The notes beneath the pieces are model-generated. The model was not told the origin of the DNA. It saw only the letters and a program-made list of their open reading frames with translations, and made no database searches. The position numbers and the translations under genes were made by a program. This document shows positions 17,026 to 25,949 of a stretch of 64,000 nucleotides of DNA, piece after piece. Position 1 is the first letter of the stretch. Each line of letters starts with the position of its first letter. The stretch is from Mycolicibacter heraklionensis. GTDB taxonomy: Bacteria; Actinomycetota; Actinomycetes; Mycobacteriales; Mycobacteriaceae. Location: NCBI RefSeq assembly GCF_001021505.1, contig NZ_LDPO01000025.1, forward strand, positions 1 to 64,000, read 5' to 3'.

Positions 17026-17715
17026 ATGAAGGCACCGCAGGGACTGCTTTTCGGGATAGGCGTCATGTGCCTGAGCACGGTGACCGCAGGACTCCTTCCA
17101 GTCGCGGCGGCCGACTCGGGCGAGGCGACTGTGCCTGCCGGCAAGGTCGAGTCACTGCTGTTGTCCCCAGACGCGGTCGGCGACGTAGTCGGGGTCACGT
17201 TCGAGTGGCAGAAGGCGAACCGGCGGCCCTACAAATCCGATGACCTCGGCAAGGATTCGGCCTGCGCCATGCTGACCGGTCCCGACGTGGAGACTTTCGG
17301 CCGCGACTACACCGGCTACCGGTTCCGCGCCGACCGCGACGACGCCGAGAACTGGGAGTTCACCGTCCAGCAGCGGGTGGCGACCTACGCCGACGCCGCC
17401 ACGGCCACGCAGACCTTCCAGAAAGTGTTCACCAAGGCCGCGATGGCCAAGTGCAATGGCGTCATCGCCAGCATCAAGGACAACACGGATGCGCAGTGGC
17501 GGTTCCGGATTCAGACGGTCGCCCCGACTTCGGCACGGTGGGTGGAGGACCAGCTGTCCGACCAGCAGCCCATCGGCTACAGCTGCTCGGACGTTGCCGG
17601 GGTGACACACAATGTGCTCTACAGCGTCAAGGTGTGTCAGTACGGCAACGGCGGACCGGCCGCGGCCACCATCGCCGAACGCATCACCAGTCAGGTCGCC
17701 GGCGTGCGCACCTGA
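17026..17715 (+). CDS. Secreted PknH-like sensor domain protein (copy 5)
   Basis: Predicted 229-aa exported protein, closest in pattern to the adjacent lipoprotein. A signal peptide ends near PVAAADSG. The mature part contains DYTGYRFRADRDD and four cysteines in family order (ACAML, KCNGV, SCSDV, VCQYG). The ATG at 17026 follows AGGAAAGG 8 nt upstream, which favours it over the ATG at 17005. A 23-bp gap separates it from the next gene. Tandem duplication with copy 4 is the simplest origin. Confidence 0.82.
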   Translation: MKAPQGLLFGIGVMCLSTVTAGLLPVAAADSGEATVPAGKVESLLLSPDAVGDVVGVTFEWQKANRRPYKSDDLGKDSACAMLTGPDVETFGRDYTGYRFRADRDDAENWEFTVQQRVATYADAATATQTFQKVFTKAAMAKCNGVIASIKDNTDAQWRFRIQTVAPTSARWVEDQLSDQQPIGYSCSDVAGVTHNVLYSVKVCQYGNGGPAAATIAERITSQVAGVRT

Positions 17716-17738
17716 TTCGCGCGACGACTGAAACACCC

Positions 17739-18353
17739 ATGGCCCCGAACAAGGTCACGTACCGCCTCGCAGCGCTGGGCCCCTGGCTGCGCGGTGAGCT
17801 CAAGCGGCGCAAGCTGCGTCAACTGCGGACATTCACGGCCGGCGTGATCCTGGCCGTTGCCGGCCTCTTCGGCGGCCTGGACACGGTCGAGTCCGGTCCC
17901 ACGGTCTTTGCGGCCGACGAAGCACACAGCGACGGCGAATTCACCCTGACCGTCGCGCGTGCTTCGGTGGTCAAAGAGCTGCGCGCCGGGCGCCGGATCA
18001 TCGCACCGGCACAACCCGGCCATCGCTATCTCGGGGTGGTGAGCACTGTCCGCAACGACGGCACCATCCCAGGCCGGCTGATCGGCGAACTGCAGCTGCG
18101 CGACCAGCCGCACAGCACCCCGGTCGGAGTGTTTCGAATGATCGACGGCTCCCCCATCACCCAGTTGGGGCCGGGACTCGAGGAGCAGCTCGTGTTCGTG
18201 TGGCGCATTCCCGACAGTGCGATTCATCCGGACCTCACCGTGACCTTGCGGGTCACCCAGAAGCGCTTCACCGAGCTGCTGGTCACCTACGGACGGGACT
18301 GGGTGGACAGCTCCGACTACGCCGAGATCACCCTGCCGGTGACGGTCAAATGA
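17739..18353 (+). CDS. Membrane-anchored extracytoplasmic protein, DUF4352-like (module gene A)
   Basis: Predicted 204-aa protein with a basic N-terminus (KRRKLRQLR), one membrane segment (about 33-50) and an extracytoplasmic beta-rich domain. The order of strands and phrases such as GHRYLGVVSTVRNDGTIPG resemble telokin-like/DUF4352 domains. I do not recognise a precise orthologue. It is fourth in the operon that starts at 15465 and its stop overlaps the next start (ATGA). The function is not known; the arrangement suggests that it works with the two following anchored proteins. Confidence 0.78.
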   Translation: MAPNKVTYRLAALGPWLRGELKRRKLRQLRTFTAGVILAVAGLFGGLDTVESGPTVFAADEAHSDGEFTLTVARASVVKELRAGRRIIAPAQPGHRYLGVVSTVRNDGTIPGRLIGELQLRDQPHSTPVGVFRMIDGSPITQLGPGLEEQLVFVWRIPDSAIHPDLTVTLRVTQKRFTELLVTYGRDWVDSSDYAEITLPVTVK

Positions 18354-18943
18354 GCGCACCCATCCGGCGATCCCGCGCCGGACTGACTGCAGCCCTGGTC
18401 GCGGCGCCTATCCTGGTGGCCGCCGCGCTGCTGTGGCAACACCTTCCCGACAGCACCCGCGTCTACGGACCGTTCGATGTCCCCGGCCGGTTCGGAGTCG
18501 AGACCAGTGGGCGGTCACTGACGGTCACCGTCGACGGCGTGCAGCTGACCCGGGAGGTGCAGGGTTCGGCCCGGTGGGCGAATCCGCCGCCCGTGACCGC
18601 GGCAGGTGCGTGGGTGGTGGTGCGCGCGAGCGTGTCGGCGACGGTGCGCACGGTAATGCCCAGCGTCGAACTTCGTGTCGGCCCGAACACCTACCGGCCC
18701 TCCGACCGGTTCCCCAGCTACACGCTGGGCTATCGGGCCGATCCCGGCATCACCCAGCGCGGCGCCTGGGTCTTCGATGTGCCGCCCGAGCTGTTCGACC
18801 CGCCCGGAGCCGACCCGTTCGAGCTGCGGGTGTGGCCCGGCCTCGACGACCGGCTGGATGACCGGCTGGTCATCAACCTGCGCGGCCACTTGGATTCCAC
18901 CTCCGGCACGGTTCTGGTGCTGGCGCCCGAGGTGACCGGATGA
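18350..18943 (+). CDS. Membrane-anchored extracytoplasmic protein (module gene B)
   Basis: Predicted 197-aa protein with an N-terminal membrane segment (about 10-29) and a beta-rich extracytoplasmic domain. SLTVTVDGVQLTREVQG and GAWVVVRASVSATV recall the DUF4352 fold seen in its neighbour. No cysteines or catalytic motif stand out. ATGA overlaps join it to both gene A and gene C, which is strong evidence for coordinated expression of the three products. Function unknown. Confidence 0.77.
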   Translation: MSAPIRRSRAGLTAALVAAPILVAAALLWQHLPDSTRVYGPFDVPGRFGVETSGRSLTVTVDGVQLTREVQGSARWANPPPVTAAGAWVVVRASVSATVRTVMPSVELRVGPNTYRPSDRFPSYTLGYRADPGITQRGAWVFDVPPELFDPPGADPFELRVWPGLDDRLDDRLVINLRGHLDSTSGTVLVLAPEVTG

Positions 18944-19446
18944 GCGACCGTACGCTTCGCCCCTGGCAGCGCAACGTGATCGGCCTCGCGGTGGCCGCGA
19001 TCGCCGCGACGGTCCTCGTGATCACCGACTTGTATCCGGACTGGTCGGCCTACCGCGCCCGCGTCACCCCGGCCGCGCTGGTCGCCAAGGGTGACACTGT
19101 CACGGCCTACGGGCAGACCTGGCGGCTGGGTTCGATCCACCATCTCAACGCAGTGCCGCACGCGCCCGCGAGCACGCTGCCCGTCCACACGGCGCTAACC
19201 GTTGTCACCGTCGAGCGGACCGGGACGCCACCCGCCGGGGAGTGCACCGCGGTCATCACCGACGGGCGGCGGCGCTGGCAGACCGCCGCCATCGGAAACG
19301 CGGCGCCATTGGTCGGCGACGCCACCGACCGGTGCACCAAGCCCGGGCCGCTGCAGCTCAGTTTCCTGCTGCCCTCGGAGGCAGTGCCCACCGCGGTCGA
19401 CCTGATCGACACGGACGGCGGAATCATACTGCGAATCACCTTGTGA
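18940..19446 (+). CDS. Membrane-anchored extracytoplasmic protein (module gene C)
   Basis: Predicted 168-aa protein, last in the operon. A membrane segment (about 12-30) is followed by an extracytoplasmic domain with two cysteines (ECTAV, RCTKP) that could form one disulfide. It begins inside the gene B stop (ATGA). Its last 252 bp lie antisense to the 3' end of the convergent polytopic membrane gene. The coding signal here is consistent: periodic GC at third positions and a hydrophobic C-terminal strand. This suggests that gene C is real throughout and that the opposite frame is extended. Function unknown. Confidence 0.74.
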   Translation: MSDRTLRPWQRNVIGLAVAAIAATVLVITDLYPDWSAYRARVTPAALVAKGDTVTAYGQTWRLGSIHHLNAVPHAPASTLPVHTALTVVTVERTGTPPAGECTAVITDGRRRWQTAAIGNAAPLVGDATDRCTKPGPLQLSFLLPSEAVPTAVDLIDTDGGIILRITL

Positions 19447-20703
19447 AACAGGGCTTCCCGCTGCCGTGGTGACGGCGGCCAGGTTGGCCCGGCGCACGCA
19501 ATAGGCGAACATCGCCGCGACCAGGGCGATGCGCAACGGCTGAACGATCAGCTGCGAGGCCAGGCTCATGGTGCCGCCGAAAGCCGACCAGAACTCCGGG
19601 CCGTGCGGTCCGAGAATCTTTGCCATCCCCCGGTATAGGTAGCCCTCGGTCAATTGGCTGCGGTAGAAGCTGCCCCGCATGTCCAGCCATGCCAACACGA
19701 GATACGCCAGCACGTAACCCGACAGACCGACCACACCGCCGTGCAGGATCAGCCGGGCCGCATCGACTATCGGGCCGAACCGTCCGGTCTTGGACTTGGC
19801 ATACTCCGTGGCCCGGGATCGCAGCTGTTCGGGTGTCTGTCGCCAGCGCTCGGTGACCCCGGCGGCCGTCTCACCCCGCGTGCCGGCCCGGCGCAAGATC
19901 GTCGGCCAATCGATCTGTACGGACACCCCGTAGACGATTCCCGCCGCGGCCAGCCACATCAGCGGTACGGCAGCGCCACCGAAGGCGGTCCGCACCAACC
20001 AGATGAACCCCTGCCAGGCTGTCTGCAGTGGTTGGATGTGGGAGAAAGCATCGGCACGAACGGTGTTGAACCACACCACAAGCCGACGGTGGCTGATCCA
20101 GTCGCCGGGTTTGATCAACACGGTGATCCCCGCCGCCAGCGAGAAGGTCAGCACCAGGAACACCCACAGCGCGTCGATGTAGACGCGCAGCGCAATCAGT
20201 GCCGTTGGCAGCCGACTACTGAAGTGCCCCAACACATAACGGGCCGCCAACGCGGCGCCGACGACCACCCACGTGGTCCGGGAGATCGGCAGCATCTCGG
20301 TGTTGATCCCGCTCATCGCGTCGGCCACCCGGTAATTGAGCGCCAGACGCTGATAGGCCAGCCAGTCTTCCTTGAACATCTGCCAGGCCAGATAGATGGC
20401 GAAGAACGGCACGATCACACTGGTGAACAGGTCGACGCTGCGCAGCGACCGGCGCGGCAGCGCAGCCACCTCGGGGAGCCCGCGGCGCAGTACCAGGAAC
20501 ATCGCCACGTAGGACCCCAGCTGCGCCAGCCCCGCACCGGGCATGATCAGCGCCGCCCACAACGGATTGCGGTGCCCGGCCCACGCGGCCGCGGCGATCA
20601 CCACCCGTCGGGCCACCAGTCCGGCTAGGTAACACGCTGCCAGTTGCGGCCAGTACCGCCACCACAGGACGAATGGCGTCAGGAGGTTCCGCAGCACCGC
20701 CAT
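19195..20703 (-). CDS. Polytopic membrane protein of unknown function
   Basis: Predicted protein of up to 502 aa with about eight hydrophobic segments (roughly 12-34, 47-70, 92-110, 145-160, 175-198, 260-278, 330-350, 380-402) and a charged cytoplasmic-looking loop near 285-325. The start lies 5 bp after leuS on the same strand, so it is probably transcribed with leuS. The last 94 residues or so are hydrophilic, low in structure and antisense to gene C. The functional protein may effectively end around 19.45 kb. I do not recognise the family. Its neighbours suggest that it could be the membrane core for the three anchored proteins, but that is an inference from position. Confidence 0.72.
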   Translation of the reverse strand: MAVLRNLLTPFVLWWRYWPQLAACYLAGLVARRVVIAAAAWAGHRNPLWAALIMPGAGLAQLGSYVAMFLVLRRGLPEVAALPRRSLRSVDLFTSVIVPFFAIYLAWQMFKEDWLAYQRLALNYRVADAMSGINTEMLPISRTTWVVVGAALAARYVLGHFSSRLPTALIALRVYIDALWVFLVLTFSLAAGITVLIKPGDWISHRRLVVWFNTVRADAFSHIQPLQTAWQGFIWLVRTAFGGAAVPLMWLAAAGIVYGVSVQIDWPTILRRAGTRGETAAGVTERWRQTPEQLRSRATEYAKSKTGRFGPIVDAARLILHGGVVGLSGYVLAYLVLAWLDMRGSFYRSQLTEGYLYRGMAKILGPHGPEFWSAFGGTMSLASQLIVQPLRIALVAAMFAYCVRRANLAAVTTAAGSPVSQGDSQYDSAVRVDQVDRGGHCLRGQQETELQRPGLGAPVGGVADQWRRVSDGGGLPAPPPVGDDRGALPGGWRPGPLDGDNG

Positions 20704-20708
20704 CGTTG

Positions 20709-23585
20709 TCACACCACCAAATTCACCAACCGGCCGGGCACCACGATCACCTTCTTCGGGGTGGCACCGGACAGGAACGCCTGCACCTTCTCGTCGGCCA
20801 GGGCGGCGGCCTTGATCGCCTCGTCGGTCGCGTCGGTGGGCACCGTGACCAGCCCGCGCTTCTTGCCGTTGACCTGTACCGGGTAGTCGACGGTGTCGGT
20901 CACCAGGTAGGCCGGGTCGGCCACCGGGAACGGTCCGTGTGCCAACGAGGAGTCGTGGCCGAGTCGACGCCACAGTTCCTCCGCCAGGTGCGGCGCCAGC
21001 GGCGCGAGCATCAGCGCCAGCGGCTCCACGGCCGCGCGCGGAACCCCGTCGCGGTGCTCCTTGGTGAGGTGGTTGGTGTACTCGATCAGCTTGGCGGCTG
21101 CGGTGTTGTTGCGCAACGCCGCATAGTCTTCCGACACTCCGACGATGGTGCGGTGCAGCAGCCGCAGGGTCTCGGTGTCGGGTTCGCCGTCGAGCACCCG
21201 GGTCTCGCCGGTTTCCTCGTCGACGACCAGCCTCCATACCCGCTGCAGGAAACGATGTGCGCCGACCACGTCCTTGGTGGCCCACGGCCGCGACATCTCC
21301 AACGGGCCCATCGACATCTCGTAGACCCGCAGGGTGTCGGCGCCGTAGCTGTCGCAGATCTCGTCGGGCGACACCGAATTCTTCAGGCTCTTGCCCATTT
21401 TGCCGTATTCGGCGAAGACTTCCGTGTCGCCGTCCGCGCCCGGGAGGTAGAACTTTCCGTCGCGTTCCACGACATCGGCGGCCGGCACGTAAGACCCCCG
21501 GGAGTCGGTGTAGGCGGCGGCCTGGATGTAGCCCTGGTTGACCAGGCGACGGTAGGGCTCACGCGAGCTGACGTGGCCGAGGTCGTAGAGCACCTTGTGC
21601 CAGAAGCGGCAGTACAGCAGGTGCAGCACCGCGTGCTCGACGCCACCGACGTAGACGTCCACGCCGCCCGGATCGTCGGGGCCGTGCTCGGCCGGCCGTG
21701 GACCCATCCAATACGCCTCGTTCTCCGGGGCGCAGAATTGTTCGGCGTTGTGCGGGTCGGCGTAGCGCAACTCGTACCAGGAGCTACCGGCCCACTGCGG
21801 CATGACATTGGTGTCGCGGGTGTAGGACTGCAGGCCGTCGCCGAGGTCCAGGTCGACATGCACCCAGTCCGTCGCCTTGGCCAACGGCGGTGAGGGTTCA
21901 CTGTCCGCGTCGTCGGGGTCGAACAGCACCGGCGAGTAGTCCCCGACGTCGGGCAGCTCGACCGGCAGCGCCGCGGAGTCCAGGGCGTGCGGGCGCCCGT
22001 CGCTGTCGTAGACGATCGGGAACGGCTCGCCCCAGTACCGCTGCCGGGCGAAAAGCCAGTCCCGCAACTTGTATTCGATGCGTGCCCAGCCGCGGCCCTG
22101 CGCCTCCAGCCGCTGCGTCATGGCCTTCTTGGCGTCGCCGACGGTCATGCCGTCCAGCGGGCCGGAATTGACCAGCGTGCCGTCGCCTGCGTAGGCGGCT
22201 TCCGAAATGTCGCCGCCGGCAATGACTTCCACCACCGGCAAGCCGAACTCCGCGGCGAACTCCCAGTCCCGCTGATCGTGTCCGGGAACCGCCATGATGG
22301 CGCCGGTGCCGTAACCGGCCAACACATAGTCGGCGATGAAGATCGGCACCCGTTGCCCGTTGGCCGGGTTGGTGGCGTAACTACCCAGGAACACACCGGT
22401 TTTGGTCTTGTTCTCTTGGCGCTCAAGGTCGGATTTCGCCCCGATCGCCTTGCGGTAGTCGGCGACGGCCGCCGCCGGGGTGGCGGCTCCGAACGTCCAG
22501 CGCCCGTCCACCCCGTCCGGCCACTCGGCGGCGGTCAGCCCGTCGACCAGCTCATGCTCGGGTGCCAGCACCAGGTAGCTGGCGCCGAAGAGCGTGTCCG
22601 GGCGGGTGGTGAACACCTCGATGTCCACCGTGGAACCGTCGGTGGTGGCCGCACCGAACAACGCCGCCGCACCGGTGGAACGTCCGATCCAGTTGCGCTG
22701 CATGGTCTTGACCTTCTCCGGCCAGTCCAGCAAGTCGAGGTCGTCGAGCAGTCGGTCGGAGTACGCCGTGATCCGCATCATCCACTGCCGCAACCGCTTC
22801 CGGAACACCGGGAAATTGCCGCGGTCGCTTCGCCCATCAGCGGTGACCTCTTCGTTGGCCAACACGGTGCCCAGCCCCGGACACCAGTTGACCATCGAGT
22901 CGGAGCGGTAGACCAGCCGGTGGCCGTCGATGACGTCGGCGCGCTCACCGGCCGACAGTTGCGCCCAGTCCCGGCCGTCGTCCAGAGTGCGTGTTCCGGA
23001 GTCGAATTCGGCGATCAGCTCGCCGATCGGGCGGGCCTTGTTCGCGCTCGTGTCGAACCAGGCGTTGTAGATCTGCAGGAAGATCCATTGCGTCCACTTG
23101 TAGAAGTCGACGTCGGTGGTGGAGAAGCTGCGCCGGCCGTCGTGACCGAGTCCGAGGCGCCGCAGTTGCCGGCGGAAGTTCTCGATGTTGGCCTCGGTCC
23201 GGATGCGCGGATGGGTGCCGGTCTGCACGGCGTATTGCTCGGCGGGCAGGCCGAACGCGTCGAAGCCCAGGGCGTGCAGCACGTTGTGGCCGGTCATCCG
23301 GAAGTAGCGGGCATAGACGTCGGTGGCGATGTAGCCCAGCGGGTGCCCGACGTGCAGGCCGTCACCGGACGGGTAGGGGAACATGTCCTGGACGAACATC
23401 TTGTCGGCGGGCACCGCCGAACCGTCCGTCGGTGCGAGCGAGCCGACCGGGTTGGCGACGTTGAAGGTCCCCGCCTGCTCCCAGTGCTGCTGCCAGGTGT
23501 CTTCGATACGCCCGGCCAGCGTCGCGTTGTAGCGGTGCCGGGGTGCCTGGTCGCTGGATCCCTGGGTGGTCGGGGCTTCGTTCAC
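20709..23585 (-). CDS. leuS: Leucyl-tRNA synthetase
   Basis: Class I synthetase of 958 aa that charges tRNA-Leu in the cytosol. The HIGH-type motif is HVGH in [15 protein letters not shown] (about 78-92), the CP1 editing domain contains [11 protein letters not shown], and the KMSKS-type loop is KMGKSLKNS. The C-terminal anticodon-binding part ends with [14 protein letters not shown]. The GTG at 23585 was chosen from alignment with the Mtb N-terminus; longer forms run into the divergent promoter region. It is divergent from mtc28, as in Mtb. The tight 5-bp spacing to the downstream membrane gene is unusual for leuS. Confidence 0.98.
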   Translation of the reverse strand: MNEAPTTQGSSDQAPRHRYNATLAGRIEDTWQQHWEQAGTFNVANPVGSLAPTDGSAVPADKMFVQDMFPYPSGDGLHVGHPLGYIATDVYARYFRMTGHNVLHALGFDAFGLPAEQYAVQTGTHPRIRTEANIENFRRQLRRLGLGHDGRRSFSTTDVDFYKWTQWIFLQIYNAWFDTSANKARPIGELIAEFDSGTRTLDDGRDWAQLSAGERADVIDGHRLVYRSDSMVNWCPGLGTVLANEEVTADGRSDRGNFPVFRKRLRQWMMRITAYSDRLLDDLDLLDWPEKVKTMQRNWIGRSTGAAALFGAATTDGSTVDIEVFTTRPDTLFGASYLVLAPEHELVDGLTAAEWPDGVDGRWTFGAATPAAAVADYRKAIGAKSDLERQENKTKTGVFLGSYATNPANGQRVPIFIADYVLAGYGTGAIMAVPGHDQRDWEFAAEFGLPVVEVIAGGDISEAAYAGDGTLVNSGPLDGMTVGDAKKAMTQRLEAQGRGWARIEYKLRDWLFARQRYWGEPFPIVYDSDGRPHALDSAALPVELPDVGDYSPVLFDPDDADSEPSPPLAKATDWVHVDLDLGDGLQSYTRDTNVMPQWAGSSWYELRYADPHNAEQFCAPENEAYWMGPRPAEHGPDDPGGVDVYVGGVEHAVLHLLYCRFWHKVLYDLGHVSSREPYRRLVNQGYIQAAAYTDSRGSYVPAADVVERDGKFYLPGADGDTEVFAEYGKMGKSLKNSVSPDEICDSYGADTLRVYEMSMGPLEMSRPWATKDVVGAHRFLQRVWRLVVDEETGETRVLDGEPDTETLRLLHRTIVGVSEDYAALRNNTAAAKLIEYTNHLTKEHRDGVPRAAVEPLALMLAPLAPHLAEELWRRLGHDSSLAHGPFPVADPAYLVTDTVDYPVQVNGKKRGLVTVPTDATDEAIKAAALADEKVQAFLSGATPKKVIVVPGRLVNLVV

Positions 23586-23768
23586 CTCAACAGGGTAAGG
23601 GGCGGCGTTTCCCGGTCTGATCGCCACAGCTTGGTATCGGTTGGATTGCGACCCGGTGAGGGCTTCGTTCCAGGTCGGTTGCAGCCCTGGCGACGCTGCC
23701 GGCACCTGGCTACCGTCATTTCACGGCCAGGGCATCGCTGCCCGGCCCGCCCCGGAAGGACCCTGGAG

Positions 23769-24716
23769 ATGACGAACACCGCGCCCCGTTGGCGATTCCT
23801 TTTCGGCTGCGCCGCAGTCATGGCGGCCGGCCTGGCAGGTATTCCCGCCGTGGCGGCTGATCCGCTGGTCCCGGTGCAGCCGAACCCCTATGCCCCACCC
23901 GCCCAGGCGGCGGGGGCGCCGGTGACCGGGCCACTGGCGGCAGCGGCGCGCCCGGCGGCTCCGGCGCCCGCGGTCCCAGCTCCCGCGGGCGTACCGGCCG
24001 CTCCGGGTGCCGTAGCGCCGCCCGCGCCGCCGAGCGGTCTGGTGCCGGCGACCTCAGGCACCCTGCGCGACTACTTCGCCGCCAAGAAGGTGCAGTTGGA
24101 ACCGCAACAGCCCGCCGGATTCGACGCGTTCAACATCACCTTGCCGATGCCGGCGGGATGGTCCCACGTTCCCGACCCGAACGTCCCCGACGCGTTCGCC
24201 GTGATCGCCGACCGGCGCAGTGGGTCGCTCTACACCCCCAACGCCCAAGTGGTGGTCTACCGGCTGGTTGGGCAGTTCGACCCGAAAGAAGCGATCACTC
24301 ACGGGTTCGTCGACAGCCAGTCGCTGCTGGCCTGGCAGACCACCAACGCCTCCCTGGACGACTTCAACGGATTCCCGTCCTCGATCATCGAGGGGACCTA
24401 TCGCGATGCCGACATGACGCTGAACACGTCGCGGCGCCACGTGATCGTGCCGACGGAGGACGCGGCCTACCTGGTGTCGCTGACCGTGACCACCGGTGCA
24501 GGTCGCGCGATCGGTGCCGCCCCGGCGACCGACGGGATCATCAACGGATTCCGCGTCGAGCGCCCCGGTACCAACCCGCCGCCCCCCGCCCCGAGCGGTC
24601 CGGTGCAGTCGGGCACGGTGCGGCACCAGGTGGGGACCGCCCCGCCGCCGCTCGACGCCCCCCACCCTCCGGTGGAGTCGGGCGTCATCCGGCACCAGGT
24701 GGGCACCACGGGCTGA
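23769..24716 (+). CDS. mtc28: Secreted proline-rich protein MTC28
   Basis: Exported 315-aa protein matching the Mtb proline-rich 28-kDa antigen (Rv0040c). A signal peptide ends near AVAADPLV. A Pro/Ala-rich region (about 35-95) follows, then an LpqN/Mtc28-type domain beginning at [15 protein letters not shown]. The C-terminus carries two copies of an SG-x-x-RHQVGT unit separated by a Pro-rich spacer. The ATG at 23769 follows GGAAGGACCCTGGAG. Its biochemical function is unknown; family members are secreted or surface-associated. Confidence 0.93.
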   Translation: MTNTAPRWRFLFGCAAVMAAGLAGIPAVAADPLVPVQPNPYAPPAQAAGAPVTGPLAAAARPAAPAPAVPAPAGVPAAPGAVAPPAPPSGLVPATSGTLRDYFAAKKVQLEPQQPAGFDAFNITLPMPAGWSHVPDPNVPDAFAVIADRRSGSLYTPNAQVVVYRLVGQFDPKEAITHGFVDSQSLLAWQTTNASLDDFNGFPSSIIEGTYRDADMTLNTSRRHVIVPTEDAAYLVSLTVTTGAGRAIGAAPATDGIINGFRVERPGTNPPPPAPSGPVQSGTVRHQVGTAPPPLDAPHPPVESGVIRHQVGTTG

Positions 24717-24728
24717 CGGCCCGGCTCG

Positions 24729-24734
24729 TATTGT
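24729..24734 (+). promoter_or_regulatory. TATTGT -10-like element, leaderless start predicted
   Basis: TATTGT fits TANNNT and ends 6 nt before the ATG at 24741. It lies in the 24-bp gap after mtc28. No ribosome binding site is visible, so a separate leaderless transcript is plausible. Confidence 0.4.
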
Positions 24735-24740
24735 GGACCC

Positions 24741-25190
24741 ATGCTGATCATGGGTGTGTTGTGCCTGGTTGCGGCGGCGGTGTCGCTGGTGTTCGGGGTT
24801 CGGACGCTGGTGCGCCCGCTCACCGGTGACCCCGAGCAGCTGGTGCTGCGGGCCGTCGCGCCCGCCCAGGTAGCCGTCGGGGTGATCCTGGGGGCGGGCG
24901 GTGCACTGGTGCTGGCCGGCCCGTCGTCGATGGCACTGCTGGCGCTGATCATCTCGATCACCGGGGCGCTCGCCACCCTCGCCGCCGGAGCCTGGCAGGG
25001 CGCCCGCTACGCGGCACGCCTGTCTGCTCAGGCCGGCGCGGCGGCCGACGCCGGCTGTTGCGGGTCGGGCTGCGGCTGCGGTGACAGCGCGCCCGTCGAG
25101 GAGGCGGGTTGTGGAGCGGGCTGTGGCTGCGGCGAAGCCGCGCCGGCGGAGCCGGCCTCCGGGTGCGGCAGCGGCTGCGGCTGTTCCTGA
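24741..25190 (+). CDS. Small membrane protein with Cys-rich tail (Rv0039c-like)
   Basis: Predicted 149-aa protein with three hydrophobic segments (about 1-22, 40-60, 62-84), matching the position and membrane part of Rv0039c (about 115 aa). The C-terminal tail adds ten cysteines within residues 106-148, arranged as three CGxGCGC units 17-18 residues apart and separated by acidic/Ala-rich spacers. Such a tail could bind Zn, Cu or another soft metal on one membrane face. Metal binding is an inference; no known metal-transporter family is evident. It converges with yqgE, with 28 bp between the stop codons. Confidence 0.82.
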   Translation: MLIMGVLCLVAAAVSLVFGVRTLVRPLTGDPEQLVLRAVAPAQVAVGVILGAGGALVLAGPSSMALLALIISITGALATLAAGAWQGARYAARLSAQAGAAADAGCCGSGCGCGDSAPVEEAGCGAGCGCGEAAPAEPASGCGSGCGCS

Positions 25191-25218
25191 AGCGTTTCGA
25201 GCGGCGCTGACCGCCGGC

Positions 25219-25824
25219 TCAGTTGCGGCTGATGTCGATGGGGTGGGTGGCCAACAACGCGGTGGGCCAGGGCTGGCGTCGCAGGGCACGCCCCCACAGG
25301 TCAACTCGCGGCGGCACCATCACGTCCGACGGCAGCGCCGACAGCACGATCCAGTCGTCGCGCTCGATCTCTCCCTCGAGCTGGCCGATGGTCCAGCCGG
25401 CATAGCCGGCGAAGATCCGGACTCCCTCCACATGCGGCGCGATCGTCTCGGGGTCGGCGTCGAGGTCGACCATCACCAACCGGCCGTCGATGTGACGGAG
25501 ACCGGGCACACCGTGGGGTTCGGCACCGACCCGCAACAGCCCGACGCACAGCGCGGCATCGCGTTTCACCGGGCCGCCGATGAACATGGTCTTGGGTTTG
25601 GCGGCCAGCTCGGACCACTGCGGCAGCACGTTGTAGACGGCGGTCTCACTGGGGCGGTTGAGCACCACGCCCAAGGTTCCCCCGTCGTTGTGCTCGACCA
25701 CGTAGATCACGGTGCGACGAAAGGTGGGTTCGAGCAGATCCGTGTTGGCCAACAGCAGCGTGCCGGCCCGTACCCGATGCGCAGCGGGCGCGACATAGTC
25801 CTCGGGGTCTTCGGGTTGGGCCAT
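25219..25824 (-). CDS. YqgE/AlgH family protein (Rv0038-like)
   Basis: Predicted 201-aa cytosolic protein of the YqgE/AlgH (DUF179) family, matching Rv0038 (202 aa). The family phrases AGTLLLANTDLLEPTFRRTV and GGTLGVVLNRPSE are present, as are the FIGGPV motif and FAGYAGWTIGQLEGEI. The ATG at 25824 gives the family length; a longer frame upstream lacks homology. The molecular role is not established. It is divergent from the MFS gene, as in Mtb. Confidence 0.94.
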   Translation of the reverse strand: MAQPEDPEDYVAPAAHRVRAGTLLLANTDLLEPTFRRTVIYVVEHNDGGTLGVVLNRPSETAVYNVLPQWSELAAKPKTMFIGGPVKRDAALCVGLLRVGAEPHGVPGLRHIDGRLVMVDLDADPETIAPHVEGVRIFAGYAGWTIGQLEGEIERDDWIVLSALPSDVMVPPRVDLWGRALRRQPWPTALLATHPIDISRN

Positions 25825-25949
25825 TTTTCCATCATGGCACCCGACGCCGTCATTCGTGTTGAGCTGTGCCGAACATCGGCCGGCCCGCAATATTTGTAGG
25901 CTGGTTTGGGGCCGGCGCCGCGCCGCCGCCCGAGTCTGGAAGAGGTTCT

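Noticed and set aside
20709-23768. T-box or other leader RNA before leuS
   Set aside because: The 183-bp gap between leuS and mtc28 shows no T-box sequence and no convincing stem-terminator structure.
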